DNA of 64,000 nt from Golubevia sp. BC0850 (taxonomy: Eukaryota > Basidiomycota > Exobasidiomycetes > Golubeviales > Golubeviaceae). The notes below the pieces were generated by a model, which worked only from the letters and a program-made list of their open reading frames with translations, ran no database searches and had not been told where the DNA came from. Location of the stretch: assembly GCA_012976225.1 (NCBI GenBank), contig JAAVVG010000040.1, forward strand, positions 1-64,000, given 5' to 3'. Each line of letters starts with the position of its first letter. Position 1 is the first letter of the stretch. Shown here in pieces: positions 47,401-58,115 of this stretch. Both the position numbers and the translations under genes were made by a program.

Positions 47401-48440
47401 TAGAAGGCTGTTGAGCCGAGCTCAACCGTTGGAATGAGGGAACCTTAGTCTCAAGCGACTCGTTTCTTTCCCAAGTGAAATTCGTCGAATCACAAAGCTC
47501 AATCCTCAAACGTCGAGTCGAGACCCAACCCTCAACACTTCTAGCCCTTAAAAGGACAGTTCCCTCTGGATCCCTCCATCTTGCCTGCTTCTCTGTGCTA
47601 TCCTTTGTCGATTCAATCACCTGTTGACCGGGTCACTCTTTGTTTCCTCTTCTGTTGCATTTCCTCCTAAAGTGTTTCTCCTTCTTTTGAAGTGCTCTCT
47701 GCTATCCCTCGTCACCACCTTTCCCCGCTTGTCACTCTCCTCAATCGCTGTTCGAATAGAGTCTCTAATCCATTTTGGACTGCATGACCACTCAGAGACA
47801 CTGAGGCTGAAACGAGTCCCTGATTAGAATCGTTTTTTTCTTTTAATGAGCTCGAAAGCTGCTACATCTCAACGGAACACATAAGAGAAAGCAAACGAGA
47901 AAGAAGTAACTGCTTTTTGAGAAAGGGGAAATCGAAATCTTGAGCACGAACTCATGGCTACTGAGAAAAGAGAGTGAAAAGAGGGACAAGAAAGGGAAAA
48001 GAAAGAAGAGCATGAAGAAAAAACTTGAATTGAGGGAACTGGTAGGATAAGATGCCGAGGTACGGAATTGGTCTTGAAGAGGTTGAGGACTAGAAGAATT
48101 TGTTGAAACTCTTTCGATGGACGACAGGATGGACCAAAAAACAAGTACGAAAAGAATGGAAATGGGGTCAAACATCACATCAAGAGCAGTACTATAGGTC
48201 GAGGTCGTAGACAAACATAGCAACTCACGATCGAAGTCTCTAGTTCCATGGTCGACACTATGATAGGATGATGCTGTGTAATCAAAAAGGATAACGTGAA
48301 GAGGAAAGGTTTTGACGATCAGGAGGAGAAGGGAAGTTGAGGTATAGCGCCAAGTCAAAGAGAATTTGTTCGCAAGAACCCATCGTCGCAAGTTTCCGAA
48401 TTCAGATCTCTCTACCTCCCACAACGGCCTGGGTCCTCAA
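47401..48440. repeat. flank shared with 18.1-19.3 kb
   Basis: Same ordered blocks as described for 18106-19234, including GCTATCCTTTGTCGATTCA, CTCAGAGACACTG, CTGCTACATCTCAACGGAACACA and AGTCAAAGAGAA...TTCAGATCTC. The match ends at about the point where the intact F-box gene begins in the other copy (19235). Confidence 0.65.
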
Positions 48441-49599
48441 TCATCAATCTAGCTGACTCCTCCCCCTCACCTACTGAAAGGATAGGACACAATTCATTTG
48501 AATGGTGTTCTCCACCAAAACTGATCGAGGTGGTTCAACAGCTTTAGGCGGAGAAAGAGGAGGCAAGAGAGAGGGAAAGTTTGAAGAAGGTGAATTCAGG
48601 TAGACAAATGAGCTCTTTTAGAGATTGTAGAAGCTGCATGAGCCTCTTTGGACCCTCTTGATACGCATTCAATGTGGTGAGTACAGGATATGAGAGACAA
48701 GGAGGATTCGAAAGGTGAGGAGAGATGGACATTTGGTCAGAGCGGCACCTGATCGCTAGGAGAGGCGAAGGTCTCTCTCCCATTATAAGGTGAAAGTGAA
48801 GGGAGTCAATCATATATATCCTTGTTAATGAACACAAGGCCGTATGGAACATGGGGAGACTTCGAGAGCTGGCTTTCCCTTTCTCCTTCTCCCCCTTCCC
48901 CTCAGCTCCTCTTCCTCTTCTCTACAGGCCGTATACTCTTCCAAGCCTCCAGAACTTCAATTCTGATCTGTTCTAGTCACGCTGGTGTCCAAAAACCTCA
49001 CAAACACTCAAACCTTCCCTATCATCGTGTTCTTCCTCAAACGCAATCCGCACTTCTGAGGAGACCCTCGCCCGGAGCTACACACGTTTTCGACCCTTTA
49101 GATCCTTGGAAGTTGGAACAGATGGGATCCAACAATCGGAAGCGTTGGAATTCAAGCCTTGCGGCGCCTTCCAATCTCTGAGCTCTCGACGGTTCTCAGT
49201 TTGGCAATCCTTCACCCTTTCAGACCAATCTCTTCTACTTTTCTTCCCTTTTCCTATCGAGTGATTGAATTGACTGGTTACTCATAGACATCTGGATGGA
49301 ACGGGGCTTCTATCATCACATGCGTCTCAGAAGAAGCTTCGAAGTTTATGTTGGACGGAATTTATGAAACCTCGGTTTGGTAATCCAGGTCGCCGACATC
49401 AAATGTTCCTCAACTTAGACTTCTTGGAAAATTACCTGATCTTCCAGGTCAACAAAAGAGTCTCCGGAATTGAGTCTGATGATTCTCATTTCGAAAAGAA
49501 GCAGTACATTTACAAAGAAAAGAGGAGATTCCGCTTCAACGCTTTCGGAAAAAATGGAAGCTGAGAATTCAAGATTTCCACAGCACAGCTTATTAACAG
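48441..49599. other. no intact gene; unassigned relic sequence
   Basis: Short frames on both strands only. The position suggests decayed F-box family B or ubiquitin-like gene sequence, but I could not align it convincingly. Confidence 0.35.
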
Positions 49600-51700
49600 A
49601 AAGGAGCTGCTTCATTATTCATTCGTCTTCGAAGGTGACGCTAGAAGCTCTGCGCTCCAAGGATCCGACTTCTAACTCCAGGGTCGATTGATCTCGGACT
49701 CCAACTGTAACTCGGAGAAGATGAGTAACCAGAGAGGAGAGAGACAGCTGAGCCATCTCACTCACTTTTCAGCTTCCAACGACCGCGAAAGGTTTACTCA
49801 CAAACCCATAGACGGTCGCCGTCATCCAGAGGCTCATTTCCATAAGAAAGACCCTGCTCTTTTGAAGGGATTTCCTCTTGATCCTCGATCAGAGTCATGA
49901 TCTTTGAAACTCTAGCACGAGGATAGGTCTTGAAGGTCAAAGTTCTTCCATTTGGCATCTTGACAAAGATCTGTACGGAGCTGTCTCTTGGAGAATCGTC
50001 CTCATCCAGACTGAGATCAACCTCAGAATCCAAGATGTTGAGCTCCCAAAGGGTGGCAGAATCGTTGTTCAAGGGTTCCTCGCCCATCATCAGAGTCTGA
50101 GACGAAGAGAGGAGCCCCATAGAAGAATGAGAAGAACCAATCTTTTCTTTAACTCCAGATCGAAAAGAGAGAGTTGGACATGAATGAGTGACTCCTGACT
50201 ATGTCGTTTCTAGGTCTTGGTCTGAAGAGACAAAATGAACTCACGAATCCCAATCGTATCAGAGGCCTGGACTTGAACCTGACAAATCCGACCACTAGCT
50301 TCCATGATTGAGATTGGAAAGGTTTTGAGCGAGACCTCGATGAAGCATCCCTTGATGATTCTATGATCAAAGAGAGTGTCATGGTCTTGCTGTGGAACGT
50401 CTGAGAAGGAAAGAGTTTGGTGGGAGGCTGGGTAGCCTCTTTTCTCCTCAACCAGCTCCTTCATTGTTCCAGAAACGAAAGTCAGGATTGAAATACAGGT
50501 TAGATCACGATTTTAAAATGAGAATTCGAAGATCTGGGTGGGCGCGATCTTCTAACTCACGCTCTTCGACGCTCATCGATGAGTCAACTCTGGCGTCGAG
50601 ATCGGCTCCGTTTTCGACTCTCAATTGAAGGAGAATTCCGGAAGCAGGGACTGGTTCCAGTTGGAGTAGAGGAGATCCATCTAGATCCAAGTTTCCAACC
50701 AAGGCCTCATCGGATAACAGAACTCCTCTTGAAACTTCAGGACTGGTGACCTTTGCAAGGAGATCGACCTTCAAAGCTCTGACGTTCTTCTAGACTTCGA
50801 TTTTGGTCTTGGCTTCGCCGAAATAGATGCCATTGAGACCAACTACTTGAGCCTCAACGTTGGCTAGCTTGTGTCTAAAATGAAGAGTTTGACCTTGAGG
50901 ACTGTCGAGTCTTATCGATTTGATGAAGTTTTTACCTGCCAGAGCCACGTTTCACCAGATGAGTTGCCGATTGAGAGCGAAATCGACGTCCTCTTCGAAG
51001 TTCAAGATTCCAAGAACTGAAGAGGGAAAGATGGAAGAAAGAATTGGCTGAGCATCAGAGTGACTGAGGGTGACAAATCTGGGAGAGGCTAGACATTCAC
51101 TGCTCTGGCCTCTAACATGATCACTGACTTCCAAAGCTACTACGTGAGTCTCGAAGTTGTTGTTGTCTCTGTACTTCACCACAGTGAAGCTTAGGACTAA
51201 TGAGAAGTAATCGACGATCTCGAGTTGATTTCCCGTTTGAAGGCGAGGAAGAGGGTGGTGAATGCACATCTGTTGTTTCTTGTTCTTCATGAATAAGCAA
51301 GGATGTTTCATACTTTTAGTGATTTCCAAAGATCCGATGACTGCAATTGAGTAGGTGGAAAAAGCATCAGACTTGGTGGGTAGGGAAGAAGCTTCTCGAT
51401 TGATTGCAAGATGAGAAATCGGCGGCCTTCTAATAAAGTATACATGTAAGTGAGTACTATCAGTTAGGATTTGGAATGAATATACTCACTATCCTTTACA
51501 GTCACTGTGGAAGAAGAGCGGAGAGTGTAGGTTGTACCTTCGACCATCACTTGATAAATAACAAGGTCTGGAGCGATTCCAGAGTCAGCTACTGTGTTTG
51601 TATCAGCGAACTTCTTCATGACTTCCAAAAATGTCATTCTGGATTTGACTGTAGGAGATGAGAGAAGAGGAACAAGGAAGTTAGATTCAGCGTGACTCAT
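49600..51700 (-). pseudogene. tandem ubiquitin-like-domain gene, probably disrupted
   Basis: Minus-strand exons encode several ubiquitin-like folds in a row. The clearest three: ILLQLRVENGADLDARVDSS plus ELVEEKRGYPASHQTLSFSD and DTLFDHRIIKGCFIEVSL; ISIMEASGRICQVQVQASDT plus ILKEKIGSSHSSMGLLSSSQ and LWELNILDSEVDLSL; and VQIFVKMPNGRTLTFKTYPR plus MTLIEDQEEIPSKEQGLSYG and DDGDRLWV. They follow ubiquitin's order (MQIFVKTLTGKT, KIQDKEGIP, QQRLIFAGKQLEDG) but lack GG ends. At least two weaker units lie upstream (EAQVVGLNGIYFGEAKTKIE; FTVVKYRDNNNFETHVVALE), and the first exon begins MSHAESNFLVP. A stop (near 50790) interrupts one unit, and one junction (50560/50465) does not keep frame, so I call it a likely pseudogene. 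It could be a polyubiquitin derivative or a new scaffold. Confidence 0.6.
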
Positions 51701-52456
51701 TGGAAGTCGATCTCTTCTTTAGACTGAAAGGCGAAAGTGGACTAGGATTGATCTTTCAAGTCAGTGCTCGTTTTTCAGATTCCAATCATTCTTCCCTTTT
51801 GATCCATCTTTGTTGTTCAGACCGACCTTTGAAGGATGGTGGTGGAAGGGAGACAAATTCACTTTATTGACTCAAAACGCATTTCTCTCTCTCTCTCGTT
51901 CTTTTGTGTGCAAAATCCTGATCTCTCTCGTTCATTTGAATGTAGGAATTGTTTTTCTTCCCCCCGGACCTTTTTCTTTCTGTGTTTCTGGCACTCGTGG
52001 CTCATCTTCGCTTGCGAAGAGGTTGCGATTCTTGCGATGAGGCCACATGGGATCGATTCGCATCCATCTTCTCTCCTTCATTGATCTGCTTCAAAATTGA
52101 ACCTCGACACCTCAAGTTCGAGTTGATAGGCTGGAAAACTAGAATACACATCTTATAGTTCAATATGGAAGAGGTCAGAGAAGACAAGAGGTGAGTTGAA
52201 CGGAGATACGATCGATTGGTCATGGCTCATTGGCTTCCTCAATCGACGAAAAAGTCGTTTGCCTCCTTGTTTCGGGTCATCAAATGGCAAATATTTCTTT
52301 TGCATGTAATAGTCTCCTTCAACTGCCCTTCCTTGCTTCATCTTTGGACAAGCAAGGAGATATTGGCTGGAGCATTGTTTGCCTTCACTCTTCCTCCTTC
52401 CTTCAGCTTTCGCTTCAGACCTTTGTTCGTTTGGAATTCTGTTGGATCTTTCTTGA
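51701..52456. other. no gene recognised
   Basis: Short overlapping frames, no splice-supported model. May contain 5' sequence of the partial gene to the right. Confidence 0.3.
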
Positions 52457-52859
52457 CTTTCTTCATCTTCATTCTCCCTTTTCTACCATTCTCTCACCTT
52501 CTCCAGCCCCTCACGTCGATCTACAAGGACTCGCTCTCAAGCCTCTAGATTCCCCACCAGCCTATCCCGCTCTTATTCCGGATCTTCTGCTTCTTCGGAT
52601 TACACTGCTACACCATCTCAGTCCGATGTCTTTCGGACTCAGGTCGAGGAAGAGGGAATGAGTCCTGAAGATGGAATCAAAGGAGAGCTTTCTCAGGCAC
52701 AAGTCAAGCCAAAGAGAAAGGTCGCGGCTAGAGGGAGGAACAGTATTAAAAAGAATGACCTCGTGGATTTCACTGCTTTCGAAAGGTCAGAAGCTGGTTC
52801 AAAGGAAGATACCGTGGGTGGAAATGAAGGAGAGGTGATTAATCAAGAGTCCAGCTCAG
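52457..52859 (+). CDS. partial unknown Ser/Arg-rich exon
   Basis: An open block without its own early ATG (first ATG at 52658). It encodes RRSTRTRSQASRFPTSLSRS, SYSGSSASSDYTATPSQSDV, then a basic segment KPKRKVAARGRNSIKKNDLV and an acidic end, closing at a GTGAGT donor (52860). An upstream acceptor (CTCCAG, 52506) suggests an internal exon. The following intron would contain the long T tract. Downstream continuation may include CCWMC-type sequence near 53050, but I could not fix the joints. Family unknown; disordered composition. Confidence 0.35.
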
Positions 52860-52874
52860 TGAGTTCAAGTAGCC

Positions 52875-52945
52875 TTTTTTTTTTTTTTTTTTTTTTTGTT
52901 TTTTTTTTTTTTTTTTTCCTTTTTTTTTTTTTTTTTTTTTTTTTT
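52875..52945 (+). repeat. 71-bp near-pure poly-T tract
   Basis: Only one G and one CC break the T tract, and it is followed by A11. It lies 15 bp after a GTGAGT donor, so probably inside an intron. It could equally be the tail of a reverse-transcribed insertion on the minus strand, or an unstable, assembly-sensitive tract. Confidence 0.9.
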
Positions 52946-53168
52946 CAAAAAAAAAAATGCTGATTTTCCATGGTCCTATATCACCGATTCTCTCGCACAA
53001 TCAAAAGAAACTCTTCTGTCTCATTCGAGAAGATCTTCATCTTATCCTTACATTTGTTGTTGGATGTGCTCATCCAAACAAGATATCTCATCACCTTCTC
53101 AGGTCTCTGGCTTTCAACAACTTTTCCAAGAGGAACTGAATTTCAGGCTTCAATGCCATCTTACAATG

Positions 53169-53766
53169 CTACTCATCGACAGAAGACAAGCTCATGCGCT
53201 CTACTTCTGCGGAAAGTTGGGCTGGCTCTCCGACTTCTCCAGGGACGGGGAAATGTGTGGAGATGATGTTTCCTTGAATCTTTCGAGCAGAATCTAGGGA
53301 AACATCGGAAGGTTTGTAGGCATGAGTACACGACTTGTTGATTTGTACTAGGTCCTTCTCTTCCTGTCGATGCGTAAGTCTGCGAGTTGTGAGTGCTGAA
53401 GCGCTGAGTGGTGAAGGCATTTCAACTCATTGGTACACTTTTCCTGTAGTTGATCGAGTGCTTCTGTAAAAACGGACAGGAATGGAGGAGAGATGGGATC
53501 ATGAGAAGAGTGAAAACGGAATTGTGGTTTGTTGGTAGATCGAAAAACAGAGCTCCGAGCCTTGCCCCCTTCTTTCTTTCAGACCCTTGAACGCGTTTGA
53601 ATCCTCGATCCACAGGTCGGAAGTTTTTTCCTTCTTGAGCCTTACTCGCACCCATTGAGGGGCGCGGAGAAATATCGCCTTCGATTCCTGCGTTGGACCC
53701 CTTCCGGCAGTATTCCTGCTCCTGCTCTTTGGCATTGATAACTTTAAATCGTATCCCATCGTACAT
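53169..53766 (-). CDS. hypothetical, two short minus-strand frames
   Basis: The frame 53766-53422 opens with MYDGIRFKVINAKEQEQEYC and continues with a basic Gly/Lys-rich stretch. The frame 53420-53169 reads MPSPLSASALTTRRLTHRQE, then SLDSARKIQGNIISTHFPVP to a stop. Both have reasonable amino-acid balance, lie end to end, and could be exons of one small gene, but I found no consistent splice pair. No family recognised. Confidence 0.25.
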
Positions 53767-53838
53767 TATACAGAGGACGTATGAGACTCTCGTTCGATCA
53801 ACTTAATTCTTTGCAGGACGATAGAGTTCTCAGAAAGC

Positions 53839-53844
53839 TATAAA
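53839..53844 (+). promoter_or_regulatory. TATA box of secreted gene 1
   Basis: TATAAA 113 bp upstream of the ATG at 53952. Confidence 0.6.
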
Positions 53845-53951
53845 GACGGTGGATGAGCTTCACCTGAACCAGATCATCTCACTCATATCTCCCCCTCTCT
53901 CTCTTTCCTTCTCAAGCCTCAAGGGCTCTTTCTCTTCAATCGAACCTCAAA

Positions 53952-55023
53952 ATGTTCTCTCTCACCAAGTCCTTCTTGAATCTAGCTCCATTGGTATCAG
54001 TCGCCTTCTCTCTCAGCGTCTCATCTTCCAAGCCAGTTGATGCTCTAACTAAGCGTGTAGTAGCTGCCGCTGCTGACGGTAGTGGCCCTGATTTCACGTG
54101 AGTGTTGTTCTAAGAAGCAGAAAATGACCTCAAAAGTCTGAGAGAATGATCAAGATCTCATCTGCACGCCATTGACTCAACGCCACACCTACCCCTGATT
54201 ATCTCAGTTGCTACTACTTCACTCCTCCTGGAAGAATTCTAGCCTTTGTTGGAGAGATGACTGTCCCTCAAAACAACCCAGTCACTACTGTGGGAACTAA
54301 TTTCGTTTGGCCAGGAGTCACAACTACGAACGAGGTTGGAACTGTCCTCCAGAACGTAATTAACGGATATCCAGGTTAGTATATTGTCAGGTTTCTCTTG
54401 GGCACAGCAGCTCTAAATCGATATCCGAGAGATCTCAGTTGATTTTCGGCCCTTCAGAGCCGCAGTTCCAGAGGTTGACGCGCCCCCTTTCTTCCATTTC
54501 CCCCTCTCAGAGACGAACGGTCAATGGAGCGTATTCCAAAATTGGCTAGTAGGCCCAGATAACACTTATGGTACTCATAGAGACGGTTCAGTTCCAGTTA
54601 CCGTCGGGGAGAAACTATCCTTCTCAATGAAGATTTCGGCTGATGGACAGAGCTGGGATATTAACAGCAACGGTGCTACCGACAATTACCCCTTCCACGA
54701 CGATTTCCCTAATGCCGTGTTCTGCGGAGAGTTCTATCAGTCCTCATGGCAGTGTGAGTAGCCTGAAAGTGTCAACTGCAGCTTCGATGTTGACGGCTCA
54801 TTGATATGTCTCCCCTCTTACCCCTTCTTTCTACTCAGTCGGCGACCTGGTCTTCGAGAATGTCCAGATCGTAGCCCAAACCTCTGATCCATCATGGTGT
54901 GTTCCAAATGGAACAAGCACTCTTGGAAGTCCAACCGGACAATGGAGTGATGTCACTTACGTTACAGATGAGGGAGGTAACGTAGTCTGCAATATTGGGC
55001 GCCTGGTGATGAACGTTCAATAG
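53952..55023 (+). CDS. secreted protein of unknown fold (246 aa)
   Basis: Four exons, 53952-54097, 54208-54374, 54511-54753 and 54839-55023, all in phase. Signal peptide MFSLTKSFLNLAPLVSVAFS, then a dibasic site (ALTKR) that Kex2-like protease could cut, leaving a mature protein starting VVAAAADGSG. The body is beta-rich with aromatic residues (GTNFVWPGVTTTNEVGTVL, QWSVFQNWLVG, VGEKLSFSMKISADGQSW, VFCGEFYQSSW), four cysteines and an NGT glycosylation site. The pattern reminds me of fungal all-beta secreted proteins such as eqolisin-like or lectin-like folds, but no catalytic residues could be assigned. First of four secreted-protein genes in a row. Confidence 0.8.
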
Positions 55024-56643
55024 AGCATTCAGCAGGGAAGAGTCAACTTCTCTCTCGCTTCGCTTTCGCTTTCACTGTCCCCTTCTCCTTTTAAGCCTCT
55101 CTTTGTTGCTTTCACTTATTCTCTCTGAACTAATCCGATTCCTGTTTCCCGGCTTCTGAAAATACTGCTTGCTCACGTTCCGGGAGAATCTTAGAGAGCA
55201 GAAAATCGAGTCGATCGCGTGCGCGCGTCTCTCACACTCACATAACCTTCTGTTTAGGGCTGAGAGATCTAATGAAAATGCATGATATAGCTCGACTTGC
55301 TTCTGGGATAATCTCTGTCTGGTGGAGCTGAGATCGGTCCTTCTCTCCTTCAGTCCTTCTCACCTCCCGTCTTCCCCTTTTTGCCACCTCCTCTTTCTCT
55401 CCGTCAAATGAGTAGACTCCACATTCACTGTGCAAATCTCCTCCAGTCTTTCATCTCGAAGAGGCATTAGCTTGTCTCTAACATTGGATCCCCCAGAGTG
55501 GAAGGAATTCAGTGCTTCAACTTTTGATTCACGATGGAACCTTAGACGGCGAGGGTGCCAGTAGCTTGAGGATTTCTGAGGGCCTTCTGTTGAGTGGATT
55601 ATGAGAAGTATCATCTGACTGTGATCTATGAAGAAAGTCCCTGCTCTTTTGGTAGATCCAGGAGTGACGTCTCGAGCTTGACTTTACGTTGAAAGCAGGG
55701 AGTGAAGATCAAGTGCCACGCCACCAGTCTTTCGCTTCTACTATGTGTCTCCGGAGAACGTGAGCTTGAGATCCAGGATGGATCCAATATAGTCAGTGCT
55801 TTTCACTTGGAAGGCAATTTGGGAAGACGAATTAGGTGTCGACGCGTCGGAAGATGTTAATTTTTCTGGTATACTAGTACTGTATATTATTCGAATCAAA
55901 AAGCCTTCCACCTATTCTTCTCCGTTCCCTTTGAAGCTTGTGCTGGTGGCTTCTGTTCAACTGGGAGGTTTGGGATTTTGGCATTCCATTAGAGCACAGA
56001 GGCATTTTTTGACCTCTTCGAAAGGATCTGAAAAGGCGATGAGGTTCCCATGGAGGATTCTGATCAATCTCTTCTCTGGATAGAGACATGCTTTCCCGGA
56101 GGAAAGGTTGGAGGCATAGAAGAAATGAGAAGGGGAAGGGCAAGGGGAGGAGTACCAGGGCCGAGAGCAGGCGAATAGGGCAACTGCATTGAAGGAATTA
56201 CCTCTATCGTGACGAATAAGCACCTCTTGATATCTTGAGCTCCCTGTGTAGAGCCCAATCTTGAACTTGTTCACCCTCCTCGGGCCTAGAACGTTGGAAG
56301 GATAGAAGGGAGATTGATTTGAGCGTACGCTGCAAGTGAAGCAAAGACCAAAACTCGAATCTCAAATCTCAAAGGTAGCTGCGAGTGATCTTTCTTTTCA
56401 ATTGATCGAGACAACGTCCTGAGGCCTGAGGTGAGTTAGATAGGAACGAGATGGGATTAGCTTTGAACCTTTGAAGGTATGCTTGTCAGCGAACTCTAGA
56501 TTTTAAGGGGTGGGACCTTCCGAATAGGGGCCTCAGCGCGCAAGCGTCGTCCCAACCCTCCAATGCTCTTCAATTTTGAGGATACGGACCCTCCACCTCC
56601 AATCCGAGAGTCCGATCAGCCCCTGAGTTGAACTTGAAAAAGG
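55024..56643. other. intergenic; trace of ubiquitin-like relic
   Basis: Minus-strand translation near 55710-55640 (LPKEQGLSS) resembles the IPSKEQGLS segment of the tandem ubiquitin-like gene, and the DNA AAAGNCCCTGCTCTTTTG is shared with 49846-49863. Otherwise short frames only; 55360-55614 (minus) is unsupported. Confidence 0.35.
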
Positions 56644-56651
56644 TATAAAAA
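56644..56651 (+). promoter_or_regulatory. TATA box of secreted gene 2
   Basis: TATAAAAA 136 bp upstream of the ATG at 56780, followed by a pyrimidine-rich leader. Confidence 0.7.
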
Positions 56652-56779
56652 GGACCCTATTACTCAGTTTCTCATCCCACCATCGGTCTTCTCTCTCCTC
56701 TCTCTGTCCAATTCTCCAACTTTTCACGCTCTCTAACAAAAGTCACACTCTCTTTCTAAGCCAACCTCAGCTCGTCAAT

Positions 56780-57716
56780 ATGAACTTCTTCAAGCTATCT
56801 CTTTTCGCCCTCTCCCTCATCGGAGCTTCTCAAGCTACCAAGTGTAACACTCCCAAGTCTGGTTCCAAAGAAGAGCCGCAAGGACCCTCTCAAGCTACCA
56901 AGTGTATTCCAATGTCTGGATCCAAAGAGGAGATCTGTAGCTCTTTTTCTAGAGCGTGAGTAGCTGGTAGGAAGTACCGTCTGCAAGCTTTACTTTTTCT
57001 GACTTTTCTGTTTTCTTGTCCTTGCCAGCGGACTGGTCAACGTTGCTGCCCTCGGCTGCTCTAAGACTACCATTTCTCCTATTATTGACATCCTACGTCG
57101 CGATGTTGACCATGAAGATTTCGAGGAGCGCACCTACAAAAAGTGTTCCAAGACCGTCAAAGAAGGTGAGTAGAAGATAGGGGCTTGTGGGATGTAGCAC
57201 TTTCTTTGACTCGTCCCATTCTAACCTTCTACGTCGTCTCTTTCTATCTTTTTCTCATTATTCTCTCAGTTTGTAATTCTGCCTCCGCTGCCGGGCTGAT
57301 CAATCTTGATCTGCTCAACTGCTCTGAGACCAAGATCAACCCGGAGATCTCTATTCTCTCCGACGTTTTGAAACGTAAGCTCCCAGCTTCTACGGTCGAG
57401 AAGTGTACCACTAGATCTGCTGCTGGACTCATTAACGTCTCAGCTTTGAACTGTGCTGACACCGAAATTAAGTGAGCTCATCTCTGCTCGTGAAGAAGTT
57501 CCGTGACATCTCGCTTACACCCTCTTCACTCTATCTCACAGCCCTGTCATCGACATCCTCAAAAGAAATGGTCTCTCTAAATCTGAGAAGTGTCAAGCCA
57601 TCTCTCAAGCGGGTCTAATCGATTTGGGACTACTTGACTGCAGCTCTACCACTGTCGACCCAGTAGTCGACATCCTCTCCCACAACAAGCGTCACCAAAA
57701 GAATAGATTGGTTTAA
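56780..57716 (+). CDS. secreted cysteine-rich protein with four internal repeats
   Basis: Four exons, 56780-56955, 57029-57165, 57270-57471 and 57542-57716, give 229 residues. Signal peptide MNFFKLSLFALSLIGASQA. A short duplicated element follows (ATKCNTPKSGSKEE and ATKCIPMSGSKEE). Then four units of about 40 residues share C-x(4-7)-AGL(V/I)(N/D)-x(4)-L-x-C and an IDIL segment: GLVNVAALGCSKTTISPIID, GLINLDLLNCSETKINPEIS, GLINVSALNCADTEINPVID, GLIDLGLLDCSSTTVDPVVD. Dibasic sites (LRRD, LKRK, LKRN, NKRH) follow each unit, as in Kex2-processed repeat proteins (Ustilago Rep1 and others). The two cysteines per unit may form disulphides. Likely released peptides or a surface/effector protein; this is inference. 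Confidence 0.85.
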
Positions 57717-58115
57717 AGCTTTCTCGATGTCAAATCACACCGGCTCATGTTACTCTCCATCTTTACTTTCCCGGGTCTTTTTGTCACCCGAGCTGTTGTA
57801 CTTCTCTTATCTTAGGACACTTTGATTTCGTTTGCCAAAGACGCTTCTTTTCTTGCCCAAGACTCTTCTTTTCTCTAAATTTTATTCGCATATCGCTCAA
57901 ATTTCTCTTTTCTTGAACTTCACCGTTCTTTTCTTTTCTTGCTGCTTCGAGTGCCTCTTCAACTTCCAAGAGCCTCGTACGATGGATGGTTTGAATCGCG
58001 CTTATCAGTGTCAAGATCAATCAGATCGGAGCTTCATTTCAAAAGAGAATGTTGTGGCTCAGATACAGGTTCAAAACGTGAGAGAAATTTCAGGACCGGT
58101 TCGACTTCGTTCCTC
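57717..58115. other. intergenic, convergent 3' ends
   Basis: T-rich with TTTCTTTTCTTG-type repeats near 57840-57940. No gene seen. Confidence 0.5.
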
